A stretch of 64,000 bases of DNA from positions 1,131,822-1,195,821 of the forward strand of contig CAJNOI010000008.1 in assembly GCA_905250115.1 (NCBI GenBank). The letters run 5' to 3'. Position numbers and translations under genes: made by a program. How positions within the stretch are numbered: position 1 is the first letter of the stretch; the number at the start of each line of letters is the position of its first letter. Below the pieces are notes generated by a model that was not told the origin of the DNA, searched no databases, and saw only the letters and a program-made list of their open reading frames with translations. Below are positions 44,140 through 56,532 of the stretch, one piece after another. This stretch comes from Adineta steineri (lineage: Eukaryota > Rotifera > Eurotatoria > Adinetida > Adinetidae).

Positions 44140-46489
44140 ATTACATATATTTGGACGTTAAAGTTGTGAAAAGTTTCTTTCTCTTTTTTTTTTGTCAATG
44201 TTTTCTGTCTGTATGTATTTAAATGAAGGAGAAGAAAATATATACAAATGCAAACGATATTGTTTCATATATACAATAAAATGCCATGCAGCGGCATAAT
44301 CAGTATGAAGTGAAGAGAGAGAGAGAACAATCATCTTATTTCGATACTCTTTTCACCTGATCTGAAGTGATGTTAATCTTTATACTTAACAAACATAAAG
44401 ACATCTGCTCAATTGAAGATGACGTTGTTTCTTTTTCCAAACTTTCAGCTCTGATTTCCGGTAGTAATAGTCGATGTTGTTCTTTTGCATGAATACTAAT
44501 TATAACTCGACATATCTCCTCCTTCCATTAGTCGGCAGGCGATTCTATAATTAACTAGGTCTTTAAAAAAAGAAAACTTTAACATCCGGCTCTTTTTTTT
44601 TCTTCTTCTTTCAAAAAATTATATTTTTTAATACTATTGAACTTTCTTTGTATCATTAGTTAATAGAACTGTATTGTTTACAGTTGAATAAATATCTAAG
44701 CTGATTACAAGAGAAAAAAGGAAATTTTTCTCAATTCAATTGTCTGATCTTAATTTTATACATCTATTGAACACGTGTAGGACATCCGGAAAATATGATG
44801 ATCAAGTGAATATCGATAATAACATTGATCTATTCTTAACGAAAGATTTAAAGTTTCTCTATGCGATTTGACAATGACATGTCACCATTGAGATTGTTTA
44901 TGACAGCAATGACAATAAAGACTAATTATGTTGGTTGTCGTTCCCATTCATGTGAATATTTTGTTTCGTTTTCGTGCTAACATGCTGCGGGATAGTGACG
45001 GTGAATATACTGTATGTTGGTGGCTGTTACTCTTGATCGATGATTATATCGGCTGAATGAATGTCTATATAAAAGAGTGATGAAATCGTGAGAAAAGAAA
45101 AAGGACGAATGTATTCAAGTGCAATAAACGTTATTCTTTTTATTTAAAGAATAGGTGTTATCGACAGATTTTATTTTGTTTTTGTAGAGAAAGAGAGAAA
45201 AAAAACCGAAATTTTTTTTTTTCATTTTCTTATTCAAAATATTGCGTGTATGAAGTTAATCCACAATAGGTGGTCTTCATTGAAATATAGAGATCACGCT
45301 CGTTCAACCTATTTCATATTCGATCAGAATTCATGTCTATCAGTAATTAACCTTGAGAATACCGCAGTGATGTAATCGAGCGAGTAGATGTTTTTTTTTT
45401 GTACAATCGATATTCAACTGAATATAGGCTCAGTGAGGTGTGAAAAAGTATATTTGTATCTATTGAAGGGTGCGATAACAATCGATGGGGAGAACACTAA
45501 TCGATAGTGCTTAAGGCATTTAAATTCATCTGATGTATACAAATAAGACAAAAAATAGTTGGCGTTTTCGATATTTTTAAATTTTAGTTTTATTAAAAAA
45601 AACATTAATGTATATATTTGCAGACGTAACAAATTTAATTTAGATCTTATCTCTCAAAACAATAAACTGTCAATACTATTACAATTTGTTTTGAGACAAA
45701 AAAAAACCCGAATACAATCTATTCTTTTTCTAAGTAGTTGTTTTAAACGATTTATCATTCTAATCTATCGAGATGATCAAAATAGTATGATTTTTTTTCG
45801 TTCTGTTCATCAAGATATTCATAATACTTCATACAACCAAAAGTATCATGACCTCAAATTTGTTAAAAAAATAAAACGATAAAACTTGATTCATCTTGCC
45901 TATAATTATATATGACAATTTTTACTATAAGAAATAAACGGTATAAATTTCTTCTTCTTTTTTTTCTCTATCTACATAATTTTTCAGGGACGAAATATTT
46001 ATTAAAAAAACATAATTCAATATTACTCGCTCGATAAAAATTATTCAACAGAATAATAATATCAATCGTAAATAAATTATCAATAAAAACTTCATTAGAT
46101 ACTATTTACATTTTCAACATTGCATGGTTAATCATCGATGTCTTTTCAACACATGAATAAAATAATATTATATTTTTCCTATTTTTGAAAAATCAAAATC
46201 ATATCTAATGACAAAACAAACAGAGCATCGATTATATTTCACGTATTTTTATATACGCGTAATAAACATTTGTTCGTTCTTCGAACACACAATAAGCGCA
46301 GCATGCATGATATACAGTAACATCGCGTTTACTAGTTGAAGCTGAAGGCTGTATAAATGTTCTGCATGATCGATTTTTTTCTCATCCCATACGCATTTTT
46401 TTTCTCTTACGTATGTACAATATATCATCGTCAACAAGCCATTCTCTTTTCGAAATATTAACCTTTTTTTTTTTGTAATACAGTAAACG
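44140..46489. other. Intergenic region, no gene recognised
   Basis: About 2.3 kb of AT-rich sequence between the Dlx gene and the next gene. I found no exon with a domain, no RNA gene and no repeat array. Regulatory elements for Dlx may lie here, but I cannot point to one. Confidence 0.55.
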
Positions 46490-49290
46490 ATGACAAATAA
46501 TGTTACAGGCAAAATAGGAAATAATGGTAATATTGTCTATGATACTGGTAATGAAATACATCATGGAAACCAACGTGTAGGTACAAGTGCAACTGAAATT
46601 GAACTTCTTGATGATATACCACCTCCAATTGGTGCTGGAAAAACAACTGCAGAACATAATGTATCTGATCGAGCACGTGTATCTGATACACAAGCAATAT
46701 CTTCATCAATAGATAAACAACAACAACAACAACAATCAAATAATTATCATACATTATCACTTAATAGAGTACAGCCAACAGCTCATGTAGTATATCAAGA
46801 TGAAAATGATCAACAACTTGGTTCTGCAGTTGATAAACTTTTACAAAAATATGCGCCAGAGTAAGTATCTAGTTCTTTTGAAAAAAAAATATTTATTTAT
46901 GTTTAGTGCTATGCCACAACATCTACCGAATAAAACAACTAGTCGTCAACCACCTGCTCAAAGTAATATTTCAACAGCTTACGATCAACCGATTTTATCT
47001 TCATTTCAAACAAATACTCAACCATCAGCAACAACTGCACATAATTATTCAACTGTAATTCGACCAAATACTGGGTCATTACCTCAATCTCAGCCACAAA
47101 TGAATAATAATATGCAATCATCAACATATCCACGAGCATCAAATAACTATAATAATTTTCAACATAATATTTCACAACCACAACAACAACAACAACAACC
47201 ACAATCAAAACCAGCTGTAACTATTAAAACTAAAAATAATCAAGTTACTCAAGTGGTACCCGGTAAATTATATACATTAGACGATGATCCACTTCATCTT
47301 CTCTTTGACAAACAAAATCCAGTTTCTTCAAATTCATATCCATCTGCACAACAACCATCATCGTTTCAATCGACGTTTCAACCATCTGCTAATAACCAAA
47401 ATATTCAAGATCCTTTGTCATCATTATTTACTAATACATCACAAAGATATCCTCAACAATCCGGATCAATAACAACAGATTCAAATCCAAATGGTATGCA
47501 TCCGTTTGATCTTGGAAACTTAATAAAACGTGTACAAGAAGATTATCTTCGTGAAATTCAACCATTTGTATCTAGTGTTAAATTTGTTGAAAAAGATAAA
47601 GAATTTGGTCAAAATTTAAATGATATTGGTTTTACAACACCAGTTACAGTTCGAAAAGGTTTTACTAGACAAGCTGATGATATTCTTCGACGTAGTTTTG
47701 GTACAAAAGAAAATCAACGAAAACCAGCGAATCGTTATGAATCTAATGATTATTCTGATTATGATGATGATATTCGTGGAATTCGTACAACAGATCGACA
47801 AAATCCATTAAAAAAATTTGATTCTAAACAATCATTTACTTCTGTTACATCAGCATCAACGCATGATAGTGATTATGATGATCAAAATGTATCACTAAAT
47901 ACTAGAAAAAAGAGAGCAAATGTTCATGATCAAGGAACATCACCACCTCGTAAGAAATTTATCTTTAAATAAAATGTGCCTATTTATATATATGTACGTA
48001 CAAATAAATATTTCAATGTTTTAGCGAAATTGCGTCAAACAAATACACAATCTCAAGTACAAAGTAAGAATATATCTAGTCATTACTATTTATTTAGGAT
48101 AATTATATAGAGATCAATAGAAAATATTAATCACCATAATCTTATTTTTATTCAGGACCTTCTGGTACTACTGCTACAAAATTTGCTAAACGTATTTCAT
48201 CAGGTCCACGCACAAGTTCTCCTGGATCAGAATCATCCAATTCTCATGATGATTACACAGCTACATACAATGAACATGAACCATATGCAAGTTCTCGAGG
48301 TAATCCGTCTGAAAGTATTGGTGCCATAGCTACAAAATCACCTCTTGTACAAGTAGGAAATGCAGGTGCTCGTGATCGAAATACTACAGGTAATCAAGGA
48401 CAACAACGTAGTGAAGACATTCATCCAACACCACCAACAATTCGTCCACCTACAAATTCTCAAACTTTAAAGCGAAATGATAGTCAGGATAGTGACATAT
48501 CATCTAGATCAGATCAAGTTAGTGAAAGTGATGACGAACCACCACCACCAAAACCTGTAACTTCAGCAGCAGCTGCTGGAGCATCTACTGCCAGAGACGC
48601 AGCAGCTAGCAAACCAGCTACTGGTAGAGACGCAGTAGCAGCTGCCGGAGCACCNNNNNNNNNNGGAGCACCCACTGCAAGAGACGCAGCAGCCAGCAAA
48701 CCAGCCACTGGTAGAGACGCAGTTGCAGCTGCTGGTGCCCCGGCACCCACTGCAAGAGACGCAGCCAATAACAAACCAGCTGGTGCTCCAGCACCTACTG
48801 CAAGAGACGCAGCCAACAATAAACCAGCCGGTGCCCCAGCACCCACTGCAAGAGACGCAGCCAACAATAAACCGGCTGGTGCTCCGGCGCCTACTGCAAG
48901 AGACGCAGCCAACAACAAGCCAGCCGGTGCCCCAGCACCCACTGCAAGAGATGCAGCCAACAACAAACCAGCCGGTGCTCCAGCATCTACTGCAAGAGAT
49001 GCAGCTGGAGCAACACCAGGTACGAAAAATAAATTCCCAATAACGTTTCTTTCTTTGTTTTTTCATTATCAAATTTTCTTTTTCTCTAGCTGCTGCATCC
49101 CAAGGTGCCACTGGTACGGCTGCTTCGACCGGTACATATTTTGAAAAAATAATAACTATGTTGTCTATATGTATATTTAGGTTCGACTCGTCTCTTTCAT
49201 ACAGATGGTGACAATAAAGGTAAACGTTCAATTAAAGATGCTCCAGCAGCATTTGGAAACAAATTAAAAGCATTGTTTCATCGAAAATAA
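46490..49290 (+). CDS. Large disordered protein with TARDAANNKPAGAPA repeats, unknown function
   Basis: Six exons (46490-46860, 46907-47949, 48025-48063, 48156-49019, 49090-49131, 49181-49290) join in phase to about 820 residues, not counting the N gap. I do not recognise it. The protein is mostly disordered: Gln/Asn/Ser/Pro-rich N-terminal half, one possibly folded stretch (LGNLIKRVQEDYLREIQPFV to RRSFGTKE), acidic Asp/Tyr clusters, then a run of 16-residue repeats of the form GAPAPTARDAANNKPA. The end is basic (KGKRSIKDAPAAFG, LKALFHRK). No signal peptide or membrane helix is seen. The ATG lies 6 bases after TACAG. The exon phases and the codon pattern make it a real gene. Confidence 0.8.
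48569..49010 (+). repeat. 48-bp tandem coding repeat with assembly gap
   Basis: At least five close copies of a 48-bp unit (ggtgctccagcacctactgc and on) plus variant units with ATGRDAVAAAGAP. Ten Ns at 48655-48664 indicate collapse. The unit is a multiple of three, so copy number can change without breaking the frame. Confidence 0.85.
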
Positions 49291-50662
49291 TAATAATAAT
49301 ATTTAACTTTTAAAATTAAACTGCTATTTATTTTCTGTTTTTGTATAATTTTTTATTTTTTTTCTGACGACACTATGAAGTTATGTCACCACACTTCAAA
49401 ATAAAATTAGATAAACTAAATTGAGATTAATCTATGCAAGTACAACTTTACAATAGATTCTCTTTAGTATCAAGTTTACTTCACTAAATATTTTCATAAT
49501 TATTCACAGCATGTAGTAAAACAATAAGATCACATATATGAAATTTCTGACAATTAGTAGATAAATATTAATATTTAAATGAGTTATATCGATAGAATTT
49601 AAAGTCATGAGCTTTTTTAGCGCAAATTCCTATTGAAGTATTTGTTCGCTTCAAGAATCAATTTACTAAGTCTTCAAGAAGCATTAAATTGACAAGTGGT
49701 CAAATCCCAAAGAGAAATATAATATATATATATATTTTTATCTAAGAATTCTTATCATCTATCAAAAAGATTATCATTACAGGTGATCATTCATTGAAGA
49801 AGATATTTAGTCACTAATCATGAGATAAACAAAATTCAATTGAAATACAATGTAAAAAAACAACAGGAATTTACTATAGAGTTATTTGTGAATCTATAGT
49901 AGCGATTTTTCATAAAGATATTAGTCTAGTATGTTACAAGATAATATAATACAACAGGGAAACATACATTATTACAAATATACAAGAAAGTTTGTCAATA
50001 AGGAAGCAAGAAAAAAATATCCGAGACGGAAAAAGAACGAACACATATCGATAATAATTTCTATCTTATAAGACGTCACAAGTACTTCCTCTCATATCTA
50101 TTTGATGATATTTTTCTACACATTCTGACAGTAATACATGTTCTTATTATTGAAAGACATATTTGATGATCAACAAAAGTTTCTTATAAATATAATAGAT
50201 TTGAAATCTGACAAAATTACATCAATTCATATAAGCATCTTCTAAACATTTCGGAATTTACTAGATTACTTGTTATAAGTCTATTATTTGTATCATATAG
50301 ATTTCAAATTTTTTATTAAATCAATAAAAAAAAATGAAAAAGAACAAGGTATGAATAAAAAGCAAAACGATTAGAAAAATGTGCATTCAATTGCTGGGAT
50401 TATATCTATTAACTAAAAAAATTTGTTCCCCACAAAATTTTGTTTTTCTTGATAATCATTCAACATATCATCATATACACAAATTAGCATAAATTTATAG
50501 ATTAAAAAAAAACACGAGATATTATTTTTACAGACTGTTCGAAAATATTTAGCTATGACTTATTCTAAGAATTAAAAAATATTATTTTAATAACTACAGG
50601 TTAAGAAATAAAAACAAACTGGTAAAAAATTGTAAAACAAATGTTTCTCTGAGTGTAATAGC
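49291..50662. other. Intergenic region between convergent genes
   Basis: AT-rich 3' flanks of the disordered-protein gene and the basigin-like gene. No gene, RNA or repeat array is recognised. Confidence 0.6.
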
Positions 50663-51851
50663 TTAAGTTTTAATTGCGCGTTTTTTATTTTCATTATCTG
50701 ATGATCGATTTACCGTTCGTACAAGTCTAAGAAAAACAAAATAAAGAAATGAAAAATTATTCTTTAAATTTCTTACGGATCTTTTGTATGATCATGATCG
50801 TCGTCCTCTAATGCTGCTGCTTTTCTTGCTGCTTTTTGACGTTTTTCAAAGATTAATATAATAAAAACTAATGCAAGTACAACAGTAACAATACCAAGAA
50901 ATGGCCAAAGTGCTGCATATCGATCTAAATAAAATATACCGAAATAGTTTGTTAAATCTATAAAATTCCTTCTCAAACAAACCTTTCACACGTAATAAAA
51001 CTGTGAATGACACATCATTAAGCGTACATCGATAGTATCCACGATGATTTTTGTTAACGTTTTCAATTTCGATTTTATTATCAGTATTACTAGCAGGTAT
51101 AACATCTTCAGGTAAAACCGAATCTGCAGTAAAATGTTCATCTTTACTATATTGCCATTTTATTTTTTGCGATTTCTGCTCTTCTAAACGTGCTGGTAGG
51201 ATAATGCATGTAAAGCTAATTTTTTGACCAGCATCACGTCTTACTGATGCATGTGGAGCATCTAATTTTTCAGTTGGATTTTCTGTTTCCATACTTTGTG
51301 GTGATGGGTTAACTAGAATTCGTAAAATAATTCGATATTTTAAATGAATTTAGCAAAATTTTGTTTTACGCATTATTTGTCTAAAACGACATGCTGGTGG
51401 TTTTTCAAAACCCTTTTTATTTGTTCGTACAGACCAAAATTTTATCTCATGATCGGCTTGAACTAAAGCGAAATTAAATAGTTTGGTGTTTTTCAAAAAC
51501 ATTTTTATATTTACCAAAAATTTTAATGGTTAATATTGACTCCTTATTAGTACTTTTAACAACATAATGTCCAGGCTTCTCACTGCTTACAGTTTCATTA
51601 TCTCTATACCAATCTACAAATTGACCTTCTCCATCAGCACCGGTATATTCACATTTTAATTCAATTGAACGTTTAAGAATAGCTGTAAGAGGAGCATTTC
51701 GCTGCGGTGTTCCCCTGTATTGTGGTTGTTGAGCATTTACAAAAATAAAAATATTTAATGCTAAATTTAGAAACAAAATGAAATAAAAAGTAGTTTGAAG
51801 GAAAAATTTCATACCTATGAAACATATAAGACCTAATTGTATTTTTGTCAT
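50663..51851 (-). CDS. Basigin/neuroplastin-like Ig membrane glycoprotein
   Basis: Five minus-strand exons (51515-51851, 51370-51462, 50983-51312, 50777-50924, 50663-50726) give 323 residues in phase. There is a signal peptide (or uncleaved leader, with a second Met at residue 14), a first Ig-like domain (ELKCEYTGADGEG, VDWYRDN) and a second Ig domain (KISFTCIIL, IKWQYSK, HRGYYRCTL). The membrane helix in DRYAALWPFLGIVTVVLALV is followed by FEKRQKAARK and an acidic tail ending NRSSDNENKKRAIKT. The AALWPFLGIV and EKR motifs are diagnostic of the family, which chaperones monocarboxylate transporters and mediates adhesion. The conserved Glu in the membrane helix appears replaced. It shares a divergent promoter with PDHA. 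Confidence 0.9.
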
Positions 51852-52161
51852 GATTTTGGGAATAAAAGATTATGATAAAGAATATAATCCAATATGAATA
51901 GATTGTTGTTGTTATTATGATTATTGTTTATTTATTGAATTGTTTATCGACTTATTCGATAATCTCTTGCTTCAAATATATATTTTTTTTACTTAATTTA
52001 TTCAAAAAAAATTAATTAAAAATAAAATGTAAATAAAAAATAATATTTTCTTGCTTATGATTGGCTAATATATTAACCAATGATATGCAAAGATAATATT
52101 TTTGTTGTTTACATCATACAGGAGTTGATAATTTTCGTCACGAGCATCGTTAACATTTATA
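51852..52161. promoter_or_regulatory. Bidirectional promoter between basigin-like gene and PDHA
   Basis: Only 310 bp separate the two divergent start codons. The spacer contains ATTGG at 52060-52064 and CCAAT at 52077-52081, a facing pair of CCAAT boxes (NF-Y-type sites) near the PDHA side. The rest is AT-rich. No TATA box can be singled out in such sequence. The role is inferred from position and motif. Confidence 0.5.
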
Positions 52162-54496
52162 ATGAATAATTATACTAAAATTATATTTCGATTACAACCA
52201 AATGGTCGACGCCTTCTTCAACAACAGCATAAACAAATTAGTTCACCTGTACCTTTAGTAAAATTTTGATAATTTAAACTTTGAAAACATAGAATATTTA
52301 TTTATTTTTTATTGTTATTAGCTAGTAACTTCTATAAGAGAAGCAAGTGGTGGTGCAACACTTGAGTATGATGCTCCAAATGCTTATAAACTTCATATGC
52401 TTGAACAAGGACCAAGTACTCATGTATCATGTAATCGTGAAGAAGGTCTAGATTATTATAAAAAAATGCAGGTTATACGACGAATGGAAGCATCAGCTAA
52501 TAATATGTATAAATCGAAATTAATTCGAGGTTTTTGCCATCTTTATTCAGGACAAGTTAGTTTATATAAGATAATTAAATATGTATCTATATTTGTGAAT
52601 TGTTTATCAATATAGGAAGCTGTTTGTGTTGGAATGAAAGGAGCAATGGATAAGAATGATTCATTAATTACTGCTTATCGTGCACATGGTTGGACCTATA
52701 TGATGGGTGTATCAGTAACTGGTATACTTGCTGAATTAACAGGTAGAAAAACCGGTTGTGCAGAAGGACGTGGTGGTAGTATGCATATGTATGCACCAAA
52801 TTTTTATGGTGGAAATGGTATTGTCGGAGCTCAAGTACCACTCGGTGCTGGAGTATGTTAAATCACATTTTGAAATTAAGTAAACTGGAATACTAAATTC
52901 GTTTTTTTTTGTATATTTACAGGTAGCTTTCGCACATAAATATCGTGGAGAATCGAATGTATGTGTTGCATTGTATGGTGATGGTGCAGCTAATCAAGGC
53001 CAAGTTTTTGAAGCATATAATATGGCTAAATTATGGTTATTACCATGTATTTTCGTTTGCGAAAATAATGGTTATGGTATGGGTACAAGTTCAGCACGTG
53101 CAAGTGCTAATCCAAATTTTTATAAACGATGCGAATATATTCCTGGTATATGGGTTGATGGTATGGATATTCTTGCTGTACGTGAAGCAACAAGATTTGC
53201 TCGAGAATGGTGTACATCAGGAAAAGGTCCTATGATTATGGAAATGGCAACATATCGTTATTTTGGTCATTCAATGTCCGATCCAGGAACAAGGTAATGA
53301 TAACTAAATATGAACATAAGAGATAGTTCTAAAAGCATAACAGAAGAGATTGATTACGAAGACAGAGGTTTGCATTTATAGTGTTTTGAAATATGATGTT
53401 GCAAATTAGGAACTTTTCGGAAATCAAAATAGAAGCATATTTTGGTCTTTGTAGAAGAAGACATTTTGCAGACAAGATTTCAGAAGTAAGAAATGTGACA
53501 CCTTTTTGAATTAATGTCAAAAGATATGCATCTAGTGCTGAATCATTATACATAAAAACAAGGATGTTAAATATGATTAGTTTGATATGTATTTAATGTT
53601 ATTATAGTATAGTAATCAAATGTGCGCTCTTTTATATAAGCTTGATGAAATTCAGTATATGTTTCGTATGAGATCATAGAAATGTATATCGAATTCAATG
53701 TTATCATCTAATGAAGATTACAATATTTTGTTTGAACTGTCCCTCGATTAATCTTTTGAGTCACTAATGAAGTACTACTGCATAATATATGTGTGAAATG
53801 CTAATGATATTCATCATTCAAGGAGAAAGAAGACAGCTGTCTTCAATATATTAAAATCACCTGAAATAGTTTTCATTCGCTTAGATTTACTCAAGAATAT
53901 CGAAAATGATTTGTATCAGCTTGAATGCATCTGGTAGTTAATCTAAATCAATATATCATATCTGAGAAGAAACTGTCAATTAAGAACCTTAGGAGTTACG
54001 ATAGAATCTGTATAGTCATTCGAATAACTCTTTTCTTTATCTGAAGTTAATCAAACTTATTCTTTCCAGCTTTATCTACATTGTACTATCATAAGATCTT
54101 TAACATTAATATCATTTTTTTTGCTTTTTATTAAACATCGTACGTTTATATTTTAGTTATCGAACTCGTGAAGAAATTCAAGATGTACGTAAAAGTCGTG
54201 ATCCAATCACATCATTTCGAGAAAAACTTATTCAAGCAAAATTAGCAACTGAAGATGAATTTAAAGTATATTTTATTACTTATTTTTTCATTTGAAATAT
54301 TATTTACATGATCGTTTTTTTTGTATAGAATATTGATATTGAAGTTAAAAAAATAATTGAAGATGCTGAAAGTCATGCTCAGAATGATTCAGAATTACAT
54401 GTTGATGAATTATATTCAAATGTTTATTCTCAACCACCACCAAATTTTAAAATTCGTGGATGCGATAATTTTACATTTAAAGAAATCTCTAAATGA
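52162..54496 (+). CDS. PDHA1: Pyruvate dehydrogenase E1 component subunit alpha, mitochondrial
   Basis: Six exons (52162-52257, 52322-52555, 52616-52852, 52923-53293, 54157-54265, 54329-54496) give 404 residues. The N-terminus is basic and Gln/Arg-rich, fitting a mitochondrial presequence. The thiamine diphosphate motif is present ([20 protein letters not shown] to CENN), as are [20 protein letters not shown] and the phosphorylation-loop sequence [17 protein letters not shown]. The Ser residues at regulatory sites 1 and 2 are kept. One His of the vertebrate YHGHS motif is Phe (YFGHS); the His next to site 1 remains. The enzyme decarboxylates pyruvate in the PDH complex. Intron 4 is unusually long (863 bp). 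SYAP1 follows at 176 bp on the same strand. Confidence 0.96.
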
Positions 54497-54672
54497 TCAT
54501 ATGTAGAACACAACCTTTTCTGTCTTGTTCTGTGTTTATTTTAAATTATATTTTTTTGTTCTCGTCTCCGTCATATATATTTAGTAGAAAATGAAGAACT
54601 GAACAGTCCATTACTTTAGATAAAAAAGACAACAAAAAACATGTACCTCTATTGAATACTTTTAGATAAATA

Positions 54673-56266
54673 ATGAGTACAAATACTGAACAACAAGAAC
54701 AACAACCAATCGTGGAATCTCCACCTAATGTTTCAACTGAAACAGAAAATACGCCTGCAGTATCATCAACTGATGATGATTCAAATGCTGCACCTGCTGC
54801 TACTACTGCTCCTGTTGATGAAGTTCCCGTTGTTGAAGCGGAAAAACCTTCGGCATCAGCATCATCCGCATCATCATGGTTTAATAGTCTTGGTTTATCA
54901 CCAAATTTAACAAGTCAATTAACAAATTTAAGTTCATCAATAATGCAAGTTACTTCAAAAGTGAGTGCAGCTGCTAATACACTTGTTCAAAAAACATTAC
55001 CCCAACGACCTTCATCACCTGATCAAAATGAACAAACAGAAGCAGCAGCAGCAACAGCAGAAAAAACTGAAGAAAATCAAAAAGTTGAACAAACCACTGA
55101 AGAAAATACAGTAGAATCCGGCATCAATAAAGATCTAAATAGTATGTCATATTACTAGATATCAATGTATGAATTATTCATATGATTTAGGTATTTTTAA
55201 TGAGCTGAGTTCAACTGTAATGAAAAGTGCCCAACAATTAAAACATGCTGTTGAAGAAAAATCATTAATTGGGAATTTTACAAAAGAACATGAAAAATTC
55301 TTAATAGAAAAACGATCACAACAACGCCGTGAAGAAGCAGCAGTTCCACCATGGGTTGGTTATGTTGAAGAAGAAGAAATGAAAAAACAAATTTTTGCTC
55401 TTTCAAAGGTTAATAATAATAAAATTTACTATAATCATTATTAATAAATTTTTTTGTTTATAGGAAAAACGAAATTTCTTACGAAATCCACCACCAGGTG
55501 CTAATTATCATTTTGATATGACTTCCGTCTATCCTGTTGCATTAGCAACTCTTGATGTTGATGAAAATTTAAAACAAATGCGTTTTGATCTTGTACCAAA
55601 ACAGTAAGATTAAGCTTTTTATATATGTATAATCATTCGAATAAAAATATTTTTATTTAGAATTAATGAAGAAGGATTTTGGCGTAATTATTTTTATCGC
55701 GTTAGTTTGATAAAACAATCGACACAATTATCAGCTTTAACACATGAAAATCGTATATTATTATTATTGTTTAACTTTTCTATTGTAAATATCTATTGTT
55801 TTTTTTCTAGAAAATACTCAATCAAATGATGATACACATGGTTCTTCAAATGAACGTAGTAAGTTGGAAGAAAGAATATGATGATCTTTCATAGATTAGT
55901 TGAACAGTTTTCGAGATTTGTTTTTGACTTTTCTATAGATCGTAAACTGTCCGAATCTCAAGATAAATCTCAATATGCTAATCAAGATTTTGTTAGCGAA
56001 GATTATGATACATCGAATGTTAATATGGATGATATTCGACGTGAAATTGAACAATTAACAGTTACTAAAAAGAATCCAAATACGAACAAAGCTGCTAGTC
56101 CAGGTAGAATAGAACTGAACAATTTTTCATATATATATAAATATTTATATTTAAAGATGCAGATGATAGTGAATGGGAAAAAGCATTGGCTGAAGATCTT
56201 GATAATGTTTCAGCCGAAGAACTTGAAGCACAAATTAATCAAATGTTAGAAAACGATAAAAATTAA
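54673..56266 (+). CDS. SYAP1: Synapse-associated protein 1 (SYAP1/SAP47), BSD domain
   Basis: Seven exons starting at 54673-55141, 55191-55408 and 55464-55603 and ending at TAA 56264-56266 join in phase. The N-terminal 150 residues are acidic, Ala/Thr/Gln-rich and disordered, with [12 protein letters not shown] helical segment follows ([19 protein letters not shown] and EHEKFL), then PPWVGY and the BSD domain ([55 protein letters not shown]). An acidic C-terminus ([15 protein letters not shown]) follows. This is the layout of SYAP1/SAP47, which acts at synapses in flies and in Akt signalling in mammals. The ATG lies 7 bases after TTTTAG and 176 bp after the PDHA stop, so the two may be co-transcribed. 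Confidence 0.92.
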
Positions 56267-56532
56267 AAATTTCATTTTTTGCTTTTCAATGTACATTTTC
56301 AAATGCCTATATACAAACATTCGTTTTTCTCGATATTCTATACTAAAAAAACAGTGATACGCTACATTTTCTTTATTCTCGTTTTATTCTGTTCATTGTA
56401 AATACATTTTATGATAACAAACGTTTCGAAATAAAAATATGATAATGCATATACGCAACAAAAACTCATTAGAGAAAGTATAAATTGGTATGTTTATAAT
56501 TTTAGAGAAAAATATCTATAAAAAACAACGAG

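Noticed and set aside
48514..49231. Antisense frames over the 48-bp repeat
   Set aside because: They are shadows of the in-phase plus-strand exon and consist only of repeat translation.
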